Source: Rhyacophila brunnea (Eukaryota > Arthropoda > Insecta > Trichoptera > Rhyacophilidae). Taken from it: DNA of 64,000 nucleotides. The stretch's first letter is position 1. Each line of letters starts with the position of its first letter. Made by a program: the position numbers and the translations under genes. Below are positions 1-10,869 of this stretch, one piece after another. The notes below the pieces were generated by a model that worked only from the letters and a program-made list of their open reading frames with translations, had not been told where the DNA came from and ran no database searches. Where the stretch lies: positions 62,001 through 126,000 of the forward strand of contig JAGYXB010001955.1 of NCBI GenBank assembly GCA_022495005.1, written 5' to 3'.

Positions 1-769
1 CAGATGCGTTTTTTGCAAGCTAGATGTCTATCGAAAAATGCTAGGTCTGGCAAGAAAAACGCTAAATTGGCAACGCCGATTCGCTCTAACAAGTATGTCG
101 CTACTGCGTGACAATTTAAAGATCAGGAAGTAGTAAGTTTGTTCGATGATTATCGACCATTATTTAAAATAAACGTCTACGAAATATGGCAGAGTCGTCT
201 GTAATATCTTTCAATTTACATACATTAATGATAATCACTGTGGCCACATACACATATCGGGTGGTGTTTTTGTATATACGAGTATTATTATTGTCAGTGG
301 CGAATGACTTTAAGAAATAATATTAGGTAAATCAGATATAGCCAAACACAATGCAATTAGCAGGAATAGTGCCAAACTAATAATATTGAGATCCTGAGGA
401 TTGAATGAACACAACTACATCGGTGAATAAATGGAGTTCATATTTTTTCTATTGGTTATAATATATTCTCTCAGAAAGTGTTTTTCAAAATTATGTATTT
501 TCAATAATTAGAATGATACATTCTTAAATCTTGTGAATTATTCGTTGAATAAAAGAAATAGTTAATTATAAATTATAAGCAAGTGCAAGTAAGTTACATC
601 ATAAAAAAATATTGGAGAAATCCACGACGTCGGTTAGTAATCGAAGTAATAGGTATCTACTTTGATTTAAGAAACAAAATTCGATTGCCAAAGTAGCTTG
701 ATTTGGAAGAGCGCTGATGTGTAGGTATTAAAATTGACCAATAGTTAAAATTTGTCGCAATTAGTATGT
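1..769. other. AT-rich stretch without a recognisable gene
   Basis: No credible coding region, transposase motif or RNA gene is visible. The only notable part is 443-490, which equals the sequence flanking the mariner at 890-2170 as if that mariner had never inserted; it is listed separately. Confidence 0.6.
443..490 (+). repeat. Uninterrupted paralogue of the first mariner insertion site
   Basis: The bases from the T-run at 443 to about 490 match the joined flanks of the mariner at 890-2170: the left flank ends TTATAATA at 889 and the right flank resumes TATTCTCTC after the TA at 2171. Here the two halves are contiguous, with a single TA. The segment is therefore part of a short local duplication or dispersed repeat, one copy of which was later hit by a mariner. 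Confidence 0.75.
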
Positions 770-845
770 CCCTGCGTAGCATAGTGGTAATGCACGGATG
801 GGGCGTAAACCCGGGAGATGCAGGGTTCGATTCCCCGCCGGGGTG
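770..845 (+). tRNA. tRNA-like pseudogene or SINE head with Pol III terminator
   Basis: A D-arm-like hairpin (GCAT/ATGC around AGTGGTA) starts at 779. A B-box/T-arm (GGGTTCGATTCCC) lies at 823-835, and a T6 run at 852-857 could end Pol III transcription. The acceptor arms pair at only about four of seven positions, and the anticodon stem does not fold with normal spacing. This looks like a degenerate tRNA or the head of a tRNA-derived SINE rather than a working tRNA. No amino acid identity is assigned. Confidence 0.4.
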
Positions 846-889
846 GCTTACTTTTTTCAAAAAAAGATTTTTTTCTATTGGTTATAATA

Positions 890-2170
890 CGAGGGTGGGT
901 CAATAAGTCCTTAGAAAAGCCGACAGGTGGCGCGACTAGTACTGCAAGCGGTTTGTTTTCATGCAGCGGCACTACCGATTCAATATGCTGCGAAGTTTCA
1001 ATCAGATTGGTCGGGTTGTTGTGTGTTTCTCGTACATTTAAAAAAATTTGCTTGTGGAAAATGGAGAAAATTGAGTTTAGAGTTGTTATTAAACATTTTA
1101 ATATAAAAGGGTTAACAGCAAAGGAAATAAAAAATGAGTTGGATTTAGTTCACGGCATATCTGCTCCTTCACTTGCAACTATTTTTAACTGGTTAAATGA
1201 ATTTAAACGTGGTCGTACATCAACAAAGGATGAACCACGCTCAGGACGTCCTGTAGAGGTAGCTACACCAGAAATGATCAATAAAATCCACGATATGGTG
1301 TTAAGTGACCGAAGATTAAAGTTGAGTGAGATAATTGAGGTTACAGGGATCTCAAAAGGTAGCGTCATTTCTATTTTACATGACAAATTGGGCATGAAAA
1401 TATTTCTGCAAGATGGGTGCCGCGTTTGCTCACAGTCGACAATAAACGCAATAGGGTGGTGGCCACTAAAGCCCTGTTGTCGCTCATGCAACGCAATCCG
1501 GATGAATTTTTTCGTCGCTTTGTGACTGTAGATGAAACATGGATACACCACTATACTCCCGAGACGAAAGAACAGTCAAAGCAGTGGATTGCGAAGGCAA
1601 ACCATGTCAAAGAAGGCGAAAACCGTAAAATCAGCTGGTAAGGTTATGGCTACTGTATTTTGGGATGCACGTGAAATTATTTTCGTTGACTATTTGGAAA
1701 AAGGAAAAACAATAACAGGGGATTATTATGCATCTTTATTGGACCAGCTAAAAACGAAATTGAAGAAAAACGGCCTCATTTAAACAGGAAAAAAATCCTC
1801 TTTCATCAGGACAATGCCCGTGTTCACACATGTTTTACGATCAATGGCTAAAATTGAAGAATTGAAGTTCGAATTGGTCGACCACCCACCGTATTCACCA
1901 GATTTAGCCCCCAGTGACTTTTTCCTTTTCCCAAACTTAAAAAAATGGCTAAGTGGACAACGTTTTTTTCAAATGAAGAAGTCATCGATCGGACAAATGC
2001 TTATTTTGAGGACCTTCCGAAAACTTATTTTTCTGACGGTTTAAAAAAAATTGAGAAACGTCTAACCAAGTGTATTGAGCTCCAAGGAGATTATGTTGAG
2101 AAATAAAAAAAAATACAAAAATAAAAACTGTTTTAATGCTTTTTTCTAAGGAATTATTGACCCACCCTCG
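890..2170 (+). mobile_element. mariner DNA transposon, copy 1
   Basis: A 1,281-bp element with roughly 25-bp terminal inverted repeats beginning CGAGGGTGGGTCAATAA. The two ends differ at one visible position. It is flanked by TA on both sides (888-889 and 2171-2172), the target duplication of the Tc1/mariner superfamily. Size and ends suit a single-gene mariner with a transposase of about 345 residues. The transposase inside is frameshifted, so the copy is not autonomous. A second copy lies 625 bp downstream in the same orientation. Confidence 0.95.
1061..2106 (+). pseudogene. mariner transposase, frameshifted (copy 1)
   Basis: The start is set at ATG 1061 (MEKIEFRVVIKHF). The N-terminal helix-turn-helix region reads through RGRTSTKDEPRSGRPVEV. 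The DDD catalytic motifs are readable in pieces: VTVDETWIHHYTPE near 1525-1560, HQDNARVHT near 1806-1835 and PYSPDLAPSDFF near 1890-1925. Spacing of the last two Asp residues fits the DD34D mariner class. The C-terminus resembles CIELQGDYVEK. At least four one-base losses break the frame: near 1397, 1595, 1608 and 1760. The protein would act in the nucleus as a cut-and-paste transposase if intact; here it cannot. Subfamily (irritans-like) is a guess. Confidence 0.9.
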
Positions 2171-2172
2171 TA

Positions 2173-2793
2173 TATTCTCTCAGAAAGTGTTTTTCAAAGT
2201 CAAATCTTTATACGAAAGAAAGGGGGAAATAAATATAAAATCACTACTAATAAAATTGTCATGAGAGACCAAGAGTAAATTCAGTAGATATGTATTTTGT
2301 AAGTGAACTTTTATGTTTCTGTTTGTAATTTACCTTTTCAAATGCGTTATAGTTCTCAACTAACTAACCATAACTGTTTATTTCGGTTCAATAAACAGTT
2401 TTGCCACTCACGATATATGTGTATTACATCTCTATTCAATAAGAACATTAATTTGATAGGTGACTTGATACTTACGAGCACCTACCAGAATTGTAAATAA
2501 ATATATATTTCTTTAATGGTGTTAACTGTCAATTCATGGTAGAAATGCATATTATTAATTGAAATAAAACGCAATTTTCACTTCAAGTTCACTAGTCAAC
2601 AATGTCCCTCTGAGGCGGAAGAAACCGGTCCGGTTAATATTTAATAAAAGTGGAATTAGTACCTACTATAAGTTTTATTTCAATTAATAACAATTAATAT
2701 ATATCTACATAATTAATATGATTGTATTTCTAATTGACCTATCTACATATTCCGATGGTTTCTATTACGTATTTTGAAGAGTTTTATATGGAT
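2173..2793. other. Inter-mariner spacer, nothing recognised
   Basis: AT-rich sequence between the two mariners. A short open frame at 2303-2500 has no recognisable motif. The right flank of copy 1 (CTCTCAGAAAGTG) belongs to the duplicated segment also present at 443-490. Confidence 0.5.
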
Positions 2794-2795
2794 TA

Positions 2796-4085
2796 CGAGG
2801 GTGGGTCAATAAGTCCTTAGAAAAGCCGACAGGTGGCGCGACTAGTACTGTAAGCGGTTTGTTTTCATGCAGCGGCACTACCGATTCAGTATGCTGCGAA
2901 GTTTCAATCAGATTGGTCGGGTTGTTGTGTGTTTCTCGTACATTTAAAAAATATTTGCTTGTGGAAAATGGAAAAATGGAAAATGGAGAAAATTGAGTTT
3001 AGAGCTGTTATTAAACATTTTAATATACAAGGGTTAACAGCAAAGGAAATAAAAAATGAGTTGGATTTAGTTCACAGCATATCTGCTCCTTCACTTGCAA
3101 CTATTTATAACTGGTTAAATGAATTTAAACGTGGTCGTACATCAACAAAGGATGAACCACGCTCAGGACGTCCTGTAGAGGTGACTACACAGAAATGATC
3201 AATAAAATCCACGATATGGTGTTAAGTGACCGAAGATTAAAGTTGAGTGAGATAATTGAGGTTACAGGGATCTCAAAGGTAGCGTCATTTCTATTTTACA
3301 TGACAAATTGGGCATGAAAAATATTTCTGCAAGATGGGTGCCGCGTTTGCTCACAGTCGACAATAAACGCAATAGGGTGGTAGCCTCTAAAGCCCTGTTG
3401 TCGCTCATGCAACGCAATCCGGATGATTTTTTTCGTCGCTTTCTGACTGTAGATGAAACATGGATACACCACTATACTCCCGAGACGAAAGAACAGTCAA
3501 AGCAGTGGATTGCGAAGGCAAACCATGTCCAAAGAAGGCGAAAACCGTAAAATCGGCTGGTAAGGTTATGGCTACTGTATTTTGGGATGCACGTGAAATT
3601 ATTTTCGTTGACTATTTGGAAAAAGGAAAAACAATAACAGGGGATTATTATGCATCTTTATTGGACCAGCTAAAAACAAAATTGAAGAAAAACGGCCTCA
3701 TTTAAACAGGAAAAAATCCTCTTTCATCAGGACAATGCCCGTGTTCACACATGTTTACGATCAATGGCTAAAATTGAAGAATTGAAGTTCGAATTGGTCG
3801 ACCACCCACCGTATTCGCTAGATTTAGCCCCAGTGACTTTTTCCTTTTCCCAAACTTAAAAAAATGGCTAAGTGGACAACGTTTTTTTTCAAATGAAGTC
3901 ATCGATCGGACAAATGCTTATTTTGAGGACCTTCCGAAAACTTATTTTTCTGACGGTTTAAAAAAAATTGAGAAACGTCTAACCAAGTGTATTGAGCTCC
4001 AAGGAGATTATGTTGAAATAAAAAAAAATACAAAAATAAAAACTGTTTTAATGCTTTTTTCTAAGGAATTATTGACCCACCCTCG
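2796..4085 (+). mobile_element. mariner DNA transposon, copy 2
   Basis: A 1,290-bp direct repeat of the element at 890-2170, with the same terminal inverted repeats and TA on each side (2794-2795, 4086-4087). It differs by scattered substitutions and indels, including a duplicated AAAATGGA-type segment just before the transposase start (2968-2990). The separate TA duplication shows an independent insertion rather than a simple tandem duplication. Confidence 0.95.
2968..4020 (+). pseudogene. mariner transposase, frameshifted (copy 2)
   Basis: The likely start is ATG 2968, giving MEKWKMEKIEF; the Trp-Lys insertion comes from a local duplication, and an in-frame ATG at 2983 corresponds to the copy 1 start. 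The same domains as copy 1 are visible: HTH, VDETWIHHYTPE, FHQDNARVHT and DHPPYS. Its private breaks include one-base losses near 3190, 3277, 3713 and 3753 and a small deletion near 3893. It shares two frameshifts with copy 1, around the AKANHV/PKKAKT junction and the KLKKNG/RPHLNR junction. The original stop codon is lost by a 2-bp deletion at about 4014. Confidence 0.9.
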
Positions 4086-4087
4086 TA

Positions 4088-4664
4088 CTATACGACCATA
4101 TATTTCCGATATAACAGTTCACGATGAACTGTTATACGGCACTTTAGACGCGCACTCAGAAAACATGGATGTTTAAGGCGGCGGGAGGAGAGAGGGTTAA
4201 CAAAATTTATCAGGCGCCACCGACTTCAACATTTACCCCGCCCGCGGAATACCACACTTTTCCGGGAACATTCCCCATATCCAGACACTCCGCACTTCGA
4301 TTCTAGCGATAAACATCTTACATTCAGATATAATTAAGGGTGTTCACCTAAGACCGATTGCAAGTTGTCGCATCTACAAGTGGTTATCAATTGCGCGTGT
4401 TATGAATTTGTTAGTGTCCGTTTGTGTCGTCCGTGTTATCTAGTCTTTTAGACATGCCGCATCGGAATATTAAAGCAAACATTCGATGCCCCAGATAAAA
4501 AGTAAAAAGTTCCTTATCAGGCATTTAGATTTTATTTCTTATGTACATCCTTGGTGAGCTTGCCACCTAATATTCAATACCGCCATACTGATACTATTAT
4601 AATATTATATTCTTATTATTTTAAGCAATGATGTTGCGAAATCCCTTATTTAGTCTTATTTAGT
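4088..4664. other. No gene recognised
   Basis: The stretch carries a short inverted sequence (ATAACAGTTCAC/GTGAACTGTTAT-like, 4111-4138) and a G-rich patch near 4178-4196. No protein or RNA signature is visible. Confidence 0.5.
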
Positions 4665-4939
4665 TCTGCCTCCAAGTGCAGCTTGGCCTAATGGAATCTC
4701 CGACTTGCGTATGTGGCGTATAATTATTGCAGGATGCCGATGACATCATCTGGGAGTGTCCCCATATGGCGATTGAAATGGAAGAGCTTCTCAAGTACGT
4801 CCGACCTTCAGTTGACCGGTCGACCATTGCGACTTGGTATCAACGAGGGAAAATTTCTCGCGGGTATTTTACTGCGAGCGAGAAGGTCCTTTCTCACCGA
4901 GGATTGACCGTAATACTTAGGTATATTATATCTGGATAG
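4665..4939 (+). pseudogene. Non-LTR retrotransposon pol C-terminus fragment
   Basis: Reads LGLMESPTCVCGV, one stop, then LQDADDIIWECPHMAIEMEELLKY in the same frame. The Cys-x-Cys-Gly followed by (D/E)xxxHIxxxCP arrangement is the zinc-knuckle-like C-terminal signature of Jockey/R1/I-type LINE polymerases. Here the usual His is replaced (DDIIWECP). The RT and endonuclease domains are absent, so this is a 5'-truncated, dead fragment. The exact 3' end is not defined. Confidence 0.6.
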
Positions 4940-5569
4940 GAATCACGCACACTCTAGTGTACGTCAACCGAGGTCTTGAAAAGATGCTCCTGGGACACTC
5001 TCAGCATGACTCACTTTCGTTACACCACGGTATACGTCTGCGTAACGGGTATGTAGATGTAGCGGGTGGTGGAAAGAAAAGCACGATTGACTACATATGC
5101 CAATATGTCTTATATATTGAGTTTCAATAGCCGTGGGGTTGTAAATTCCTTGCTTATTCCAGCATCTGGAAAAAATTTCACGTTATTTCGTTGTGTATTT
5201 GATTCAGATTTATAACTCTATTTATTGGGCGAATGGCTAACAATCACTCACTGTAAAAAAAACTGTTAATACAACTTCACTGTGTGACCCATATTATGCA
5301 GCCTAGTGCAGATAAGCCCTCAAACAATGGTTTTTTTCAACTTTTTCCATTTTTATGCATGTGTACCCATCATTTGTTTGAAACACAAGTCACAACTGCA
5401 TGCCAATAATTGTGATCAAATTAGATGTATAATTTTCAAAAAAGGTGGCAATCAAAACAACATTCCATAAGACCACGCTTCGCTACTGCAGATTACAACA
5501 GTAAAAAAAACTTACACATGGCCACACTTGCTTGTTTGACACTATAACATAACACTTCTGTGTTACCTA
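4940..5569. other. No gene recognised
   Basis: AT-rich sequence; I see no motif-bearing open frame, terminal repeat pair or RNA gene. Confidence 0.5.
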
Positions 5570-5816
5570 CATTTATTTTCACATCCTTTTGTCGGTATGA
5601 CTGAAAAAGTGGGTAATATTTTTGTTAGATCGCCCATAGCATACCAAAATTATTAAGGCTTGGTATAGGCAGGATGTAATTGAATTTTAAAAACTAACCA
5701 GCACCATCTGGAAATTTAATTCTTAGTTCAACGAGAACAAATAAGTATAACTGACAAAATTTAATGTACATTATTTATGTCGAATCTTAACAGCCTACCT
5801 CCACTCCTCGCCACTG
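5570..5816 (-). mobile_element. Truncated hAT-like element end (family of 59,105-59,687)
   Basis: The right end (CAGCCTACCTCC...CGCCACTG, ending 5816) and about 240 bp before it match the right half of the complete 583-bp element at 59,105-59,687. The left end is not recognisable here, so this is a truncated copy. Confidence 0.65.
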
Positions 5817-6276
5817 ATACCTACCGATTCCCCTCGCGGATGAGCATCATTCCATATCAATACGTGCAAGTATCGATTCTTTTTGACTGATAAATCGATA
5901 TTTCGGCATCGATAATATGTCTTTCCATACGATACCTTTACCAAGTATCTATACTTTTTCGTTGGATATGACGGCCCTAGACTCAGGAGTATACGTATGC
6001 ACGCGATTGGAGCGAAAATGGTAACAAGAATTCTGTAATTCAAAAATATTTGATTCTCGAGAATGGTTTATTGATTTCTGGATATTTTAGCTCGGCAGTT
6101 TAACTGCGAAATTATTTTATCGCTCGAATTTTCTTTTAAATTATTTTTCGAGAAACAAAATTCACTCTATTTCTTTAGAATTTTAGAAACGAGAAATCTC
6201 GATCACAATCTGTAATATCTGAAATACCAAATTGAACTTTGTTTTTTATTAGGTCACAAAATTTAAGAATATAGCA
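5817..6276. other. No gene recognised
   Basis: AT-rich stretch containing short CGAGAA repeats near 6055-6200. An 82-codon open frame on the minus strand (5795-6043) has no family resemblance and overlaps the hAT end, so it is not called. Confidence 0.45.
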
Positions 6277-6284
6277 GTCGTTAT

Positions 6285-6865
6285 CAGTGACGTCCCGTGG
6301 GGGTAGGCAGATTGAGCGTTGCTTGGGGGTGGCATTTACTTGAAAAGCGGCAAACCGAGGAGAATCATTTGGTATATAAAGAAATAACTACATAAACTGA
6401 ATACTTAATAACGAAAATATCTTTCCTTTCAAAAATTCAGCTCACTGGTTCGAAAAAAATGTATCAAATAGCACAAAAGGTTTAACAGGACTTTATTTTT
6501 TTTGTCGGGTTCACGAGTCTAGTTTACTTCTGTTGTCCTTCGACGTCCTTGGTAACCAGAAACGACACGAGCACAAGTAATAAAAAAAAAAATTCCGACC
6601 ATGTCCGATCCTAATATGATCATATGGGCCTCCACAGAGTAGAGGTTTGTGGTTTGTGGAACAGATTTTGTTTTTTACGAGAAATGGATGTCAGCCACTT
6701 GCTCAACCTATTAGGTCCATACCCTGACTCACACAAATTGAAAAACAATAATATGTGTACTTGCCAGACCCAGGATTCGAACCTGGGACCCACGGCGTGA
6801 TAGTCCAACGCTTATGCCATAATTATTATAAAAATGGGGCGGCATTTTCTCTAGGGACGTCACTG
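6285..6865. mobile_element. Non-autonomous hAT element carrying a SINE
   Basis: A 581-bp element bounded by inverted repeats CAGTGACGTCCC/GGGACGTCACTG. It is flanked by an exact 8-bp direct duplication GTCGTTAT (6277-6284, 6866-6873), the hallmark of hAT insertion. It has no transposase. Its right half is occupied by a minus-strand tRNA-derived SINE (6598-6822), so the SINE landed in the hAT or was carried with it. Confidence 0.9.
6598..6822 (-). repeat. tRNA-derived SINE, copy A
   Basis: On the minus strand the head resembles a type II tRNA. The part around AAGCGTTGGACT follows an A-box, and a B-box GGTTCGAATCC lies at about 6773-6783. The body includes ACCTAATAGGTTGAGCAAG and the tail motif GGCCCATATGATC...GGACATGGTC. 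Near-identical bodies occur at 24,237-24,430 and 63,072-63,315, which defines a dispersed Pol III-transcribed SINE family. It encodes no protein and would need a LINE partner. Confidence 0.85.
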
Positions 6866-6873
6866 GTCGTTAT

Positions 6874-7510
6874 TGAATGTTGTTATATAATTTCGTACAC
6901 ATCAGAAACATACCTAAAAGCAAAAGCACGTTTGAAGGAATTCAATGGATGTGGGTTCATGTCCCGCTCAGAACTAATATAGATATAATATAGGTAAGTA
7001 TATATTATATATTATTTTTAATTATTAGTGAGGATGTTCCTGAAGTATTCTAAATACTTTACCTAATGACTAGTGTTATTGTTATTATTAGCGAACGACT
7101 AAAAAGCATTGCTCAAATGATCTCATGGGCTTCACCTCTTATGAATTTTCAAATCCAGCACTGACATTGTATGCGTACTATTCATATTGTTTAAGTAAAC
7201 ATTGTGAGTTGAAGGCACTAACTGACTAATTTGATGATCACGACCTATTTCTTTAAATGTTTACTGTTCCCGATAAGATCGTCAGTACAGCACTAACTTA
7301 TATCCACTTAGGTACGGTACACACTTTTCAAAAGTATGTAAGACATGCAGTGATTCTCAACGTTTTGTGGTTGGAAGTACCCCTCATACGTTTTGTAAAA
7401 AAAAATATGGTAAACCTCTACCTGGCTGACACAAAGGACGAACGACAGTGCAAAAAAAATGCAAACATATTCTTACTACACTGACTTACTTACACAAATC
7501 ATTTTATAAA
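6874..7510. other. No gene recognised
   Basis: AT-rich sequence with TAGGTAAGTATATA-type simple repeats near 6990-7015. A 75-codon open frame at 7257-7484 shows no known motif. Confidence 0.5.
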
Positions 7511-7514
7511 ATAT

Positions 7515-7771
7515 CGTCTCTGTTCTGGCAGAACACACTAACTGGTGAATACTAGTTTTGAGTAATTTGACTTTGAAGTTGTTAAAATGTTTGAAATAAT
7601 CTATCATGGGAGTTTATTAAGTAGTCGTAAAAAGGAAGACTTTAAAATAAAGACTGTTTATTTATTAAGAAGGTTTCCAGACGGTAAAGTTTGAAATAAG
7701 GAACATTTTGGTATAACTAACTCAATATATGTAATTTTTTCGAATTAGTGTCTTCTGCCAGAACAGTGACA
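7515..7771 (+). mobile_element. MITE with CTGTTCTGGCAGAA terminal repeats, copy 1
   Basis: About 257 bp with terminal inverted repeats of about 27 bp: GTCTCTGTTCTGGCAGAAC on the left and the reverse complement of GTCACTGTTCTGGCAGAAG on the right. A second copy in inverse orientation is at 42,768-43,021, similar over its whole length. Possible 4-bp duplications (ATAT here, GTAT for the other copy) are weak. No coding capacity. The superfamily is undetermined. Confidence 0.8.
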
Positions 7772-7775
7772 ATAT

Positions 7776-8636
7776 ATTGTACTCGTAATATATTAGACTT
7801 TATGTTAATAGAAAGGAGCAGATTAATCAGAATCAAGATCCCGTGATGGCTAAATTTAAAAAAAAAGTACATTTTGCAAAAAATAGCCGATCAATGTATT
7901 TAATTGTTTCTAAATCATTTCATAAAAATCCACGACAAAGCTTTTGTAATTAGTTATAGCAAAAAGTAAGTTTTTTCAATATTTTTTTTATTCTTGACTA
8001 TTATATTTATTCTCACGCACAAACGCAGCAGTTAATCATCGTAAATTATCAATTATTAATGACACATAAGTACTCAATAATTGTACATTTATTTATATTT
8101 AGACTGACGTCGTATATACTCATACTATTCATACGTCTAGATAAGAACTTATGTTGAATTAATGTGCATTCGGCCGCCCCTTTGGTATGGCCACCTGTGT
8201 GCGCCGCACATAGTTATATCACAAAAGAGCGCGGCGGCGGCCCTGACTGGTGTTATAGCAATAACTGAAATTGCTAGTTATTTATAAATTACGATACAAT
8301 CAGCATTCCGAGTATGCGACACCGGACAAAGCTGTAAATGTAGATTGTTAATGGAAATCAATACGATTTCAAAATATACATTTTCCGACATTCCTCCAGA
8401 TATCGTCTAGAAATAAATAACACTAGTAATCGTTTGATTCGTCGTACATAATACAATCTATTCCAGTCATGCACATTTCAATGTTTATTTTCACTAACCC
8501 GGAAGTACTCGAAATGCACAGTTTTACGAACCGGAACGCAAACAATTTTCCGAAAATATTTAAGTGAGTTCGTTTTTTGGTAAGTATATCTTTCTCTTCT
8601 TGGTCGTGCACTCATGGCTGAGGATCGTGGCCACAT
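7776..8636. other. No gene recognised; GC-rich patch at 8170-8250
   Basis: Mostly AT-rich. The patch at 8165-8250 (GCCGCCCC...GTGCGCCGCAC...GCGGCGGCGGCC) is GC-rich and resembles the Pro/Gly-type GC-rich ends of the hAT family seen at 12.3-15.2 kb. I could not pair it with a second end. Confidence 0.45.
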
Positions 8637-9446
8637 TTAAATTTCGCCATCCTTTGAGCAATCAAGACTTTCCATCCTTCTCGATCTTCCGCTTCTTTCA
8701 GGGCCGAATGGATGGTGCCCCCCCCCCCCAGTCAGCTCTTTCACTTGGTCGCCCCATCGCGCAGACGCTCTTCCTCTGCTTCGCCTTCCCTGGAGGCTAC
8801 CCAAAACTACCAGTCTCTCCAGGTTGCCCGGTCCGCGCCTGACAATATGTCCAAAAAACTGCAGAATTCTTCTCAGACATATCGTCGAGAGCCGTTCCTT
8901 TATCTTCAGTCTCTGGATGATTGACTGGTTCGTCCTGTGCTCCGTCCAAGAAATGCGAAGCATTTGGCGCCAACACCGCATCTCAAAGGCATCAATTGCC
9001 TTCCGTTATCTTGCCTTCAGGGTCCACGACTCGACTCCGTATAGAAATATCGAGAACACTAATGTTTGCACAAGCATCATTTTTGTGGCAATCGAAATTC
9101 CCCGATTCTTCCATATTGGTAAGGCGTGTCATCGCATTTCTTGAAATCTGTGTGCGCCTTCTTATTTCCGCTTCGCATCCGCCCTTTCCATTGATGGTCG
9201 ATCCAAGATATACAAACTCGTCGACTGTTTCGAGGTTTTGGAGTGTATTTGGTGTTGGTGTTGGTTGGCCCGATCAACAACCATTAATTTGGTCTTATTC
9301 CTATTAATAAGGAGGCCGTATTTGCGACTCTCTTCCTCTACCCGGTGTAGCAGCTCTGTGAGTTCTCTTTCATCAGCAGCGATTAGTGTGGTATCAACTG
9401 CGAATCTTAAGTTGTATATAGGTAGGTATAGGTAAGTATATATCAA
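8637..9446 (-). pseudogene. LINE reverse transcriptase fragment (RTE/I-like), truncated
   Basis: Minus strand. At 9446-9280 the frame reads YNLRFAVDTTLIAADERELTE and then RKYGLLINRNKTKLMVVDR, which is RT motif 5 (F/YADD) and the following palm region. The catalytic FADD is altered to FAVD. Further 3', EMRCWRQMLRISWTEHRTNQSI and RRILQFFGHIVRR are the conserved C-terminal region of endonuclease-reverse transcriptase LINEs. The segment between needs frameshifts. The 5' part (endonuclease and RT 1-4) is missing. A C-run at 8719-8729 lies inside. Confidence 0.8.
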
Positions 9447-9609
9447 CCTTCAACCGACAAATACAATCAAGGTTTTAAGAAAACTTCTGATGCACATTTA
9501 TATATCTACTGGATACTGTGTAAGAAAATTTTGTCATCGCTGTATGCGAATAAAATCTATTTTATACGAAATATATTGTCAAAAATTATATCATTCTATT
9601 TTCATCCTT
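9447..9609. other. Short AT-rich gap
   Basis: Nothing recognised beyond TAGGTA-type simple sequence at its start. Confidence 0.4.
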
Positions 9610-10150
9610 TATCTCGTCTTTATACATTAATTGTGTCACGAGCTGTATGGCATGTTGCACCGTCTTGTTGGAACCACATATTATAAAAATCGTCTGATTC
9701 GTGCCGGAAAAAATCAATATTCATGTTGCTGTAGCGTTCTCCATTGACAGTAACTGCATTGCCATTTTCGTTTTCGAAAAATACGATCCAATTACACCTC
9801 CATAAACCACACCAAACTCTTAATTTTTGTGGATGTAAATGTGTGTCTTGTGAAAAGCATGTGGGTTTTCATTACATGCGACAATTATTGTGCTTATCTA
9901 CGAAGCCATTTACCCAGTCTGTTTCAAGTTGCTCTAAAAGCCCAATCAGCAAAATTTCGATGCTCCAAATGGTCGTTCTGTACGCCTTCAAATGCTTTAT
10001 GGTTATATTATTGATTTTTATCCAGACTTTGATTCACAACATTGATATTATCAGCAGTACGTTTACGTTTTTGACGCATTGGATTCTTAACACAAAATTA
10101 TCTACTATTTTCCTCGTATTTTCCAATTAATTACAAATAGTAAGCTCTGT
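9610..10150 (-). pseudogene. mariner/Tc-family transposase fragment (WFQQDGATCHTA type)
   Basis: The minus-strand translation in several frames gives HRNFADWA, FENENGNAVTVNGERYSNMN and MWFQQDGATCHTARDT. The QQDGATCHTA motif contains the second catalytic Asp of insect Tc1/mariner-like transposases. Stops and frame changes interrupt it throughout and the third acidic residue is missing, so the copy is dead. The family is clearly different from the two mariners at 0.9-4.1 kb. No terminal repeats were identified. Confidence 0.75.
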
Positions 10151-10869
10151 TGGTCGATTATTTTGACCACAAATTTCACGTAATGCCCAACACGTGAGCA
10201 CTTAGCTCGAAGAGATTCATTATTTTTGTACCTAATAAATTTATAAGTAAACGCTGTACAACTGTGTATCTTCCACGATGATTTAACAAACAATACTAAA
10301 CATAAATGTCAATTTTGGTGGTAACCATAAAAAGATGGCTACTATGATGTTTTAAAAATCTTTAGTACTAATTTGATAACCCTTTATTTGTTTATTTGTG
10401 GACGAGTTTCGTTAAATCGGATGTTTAATTGACTATCCGGTTATTGAAAATGTCCGGTAAGTTGACATGCTTTAACCGACTAATAATAATATGTCTATAA
10501 AACTACACAGTTAAAGTAGGTAATGAATTATATATATAATTTATAATAGTATATTAGGAAGTAGGTTATTACAACTACATACGGACCTAATTTAACCTAC
10601 ATACGATAACACTACAATGAATTATAATGTTAATGTAAATTGCTAATGATGCCTGAGTTGGGTAGGTACTCTGAAATAATTGGCACCTTGCACAGCAATT
10701 TTATGTGACTATCAGGGATTGTCAACGTTTAGAATGTCATAAGACTCATAAGTGAGGAAATAAAACGGAGAGTCATAGCAGCGAACGACTGCTGCTTTGG
10801 TCTACGAAATCAACTAAAGTCTCGCATCATCTCCACTCGTTCGAAAATTCAGGTGTACAATACGCTGGG
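10151..10869. other. No gene recognised
   Basis: AT-rich sequence with dinucleotide-like TATATA at 10,530-10,550. No motif-bearing frame is present. Confidence 0.5.

Noticed and set aside
770..845. A functional tRNA gene
   Set aside because: The acceptor stem and anticodon stem do not pair adequately, although A/B-box-like parts and a T-run are present.
8564..9307. Several plus-strand frames of 70-128 codons
   Set aside because: They are antisense shadows of the LINE RT fragment on minus; the conserved RT text is only on the minus strand.
9744..10130. A 128-codon plus-strand frame starting MTVTALPFSF
   Set aside because: It is the antisense of the mariner-family transposase relic, whose QQDGATCHTA motif lies on the minus strand.
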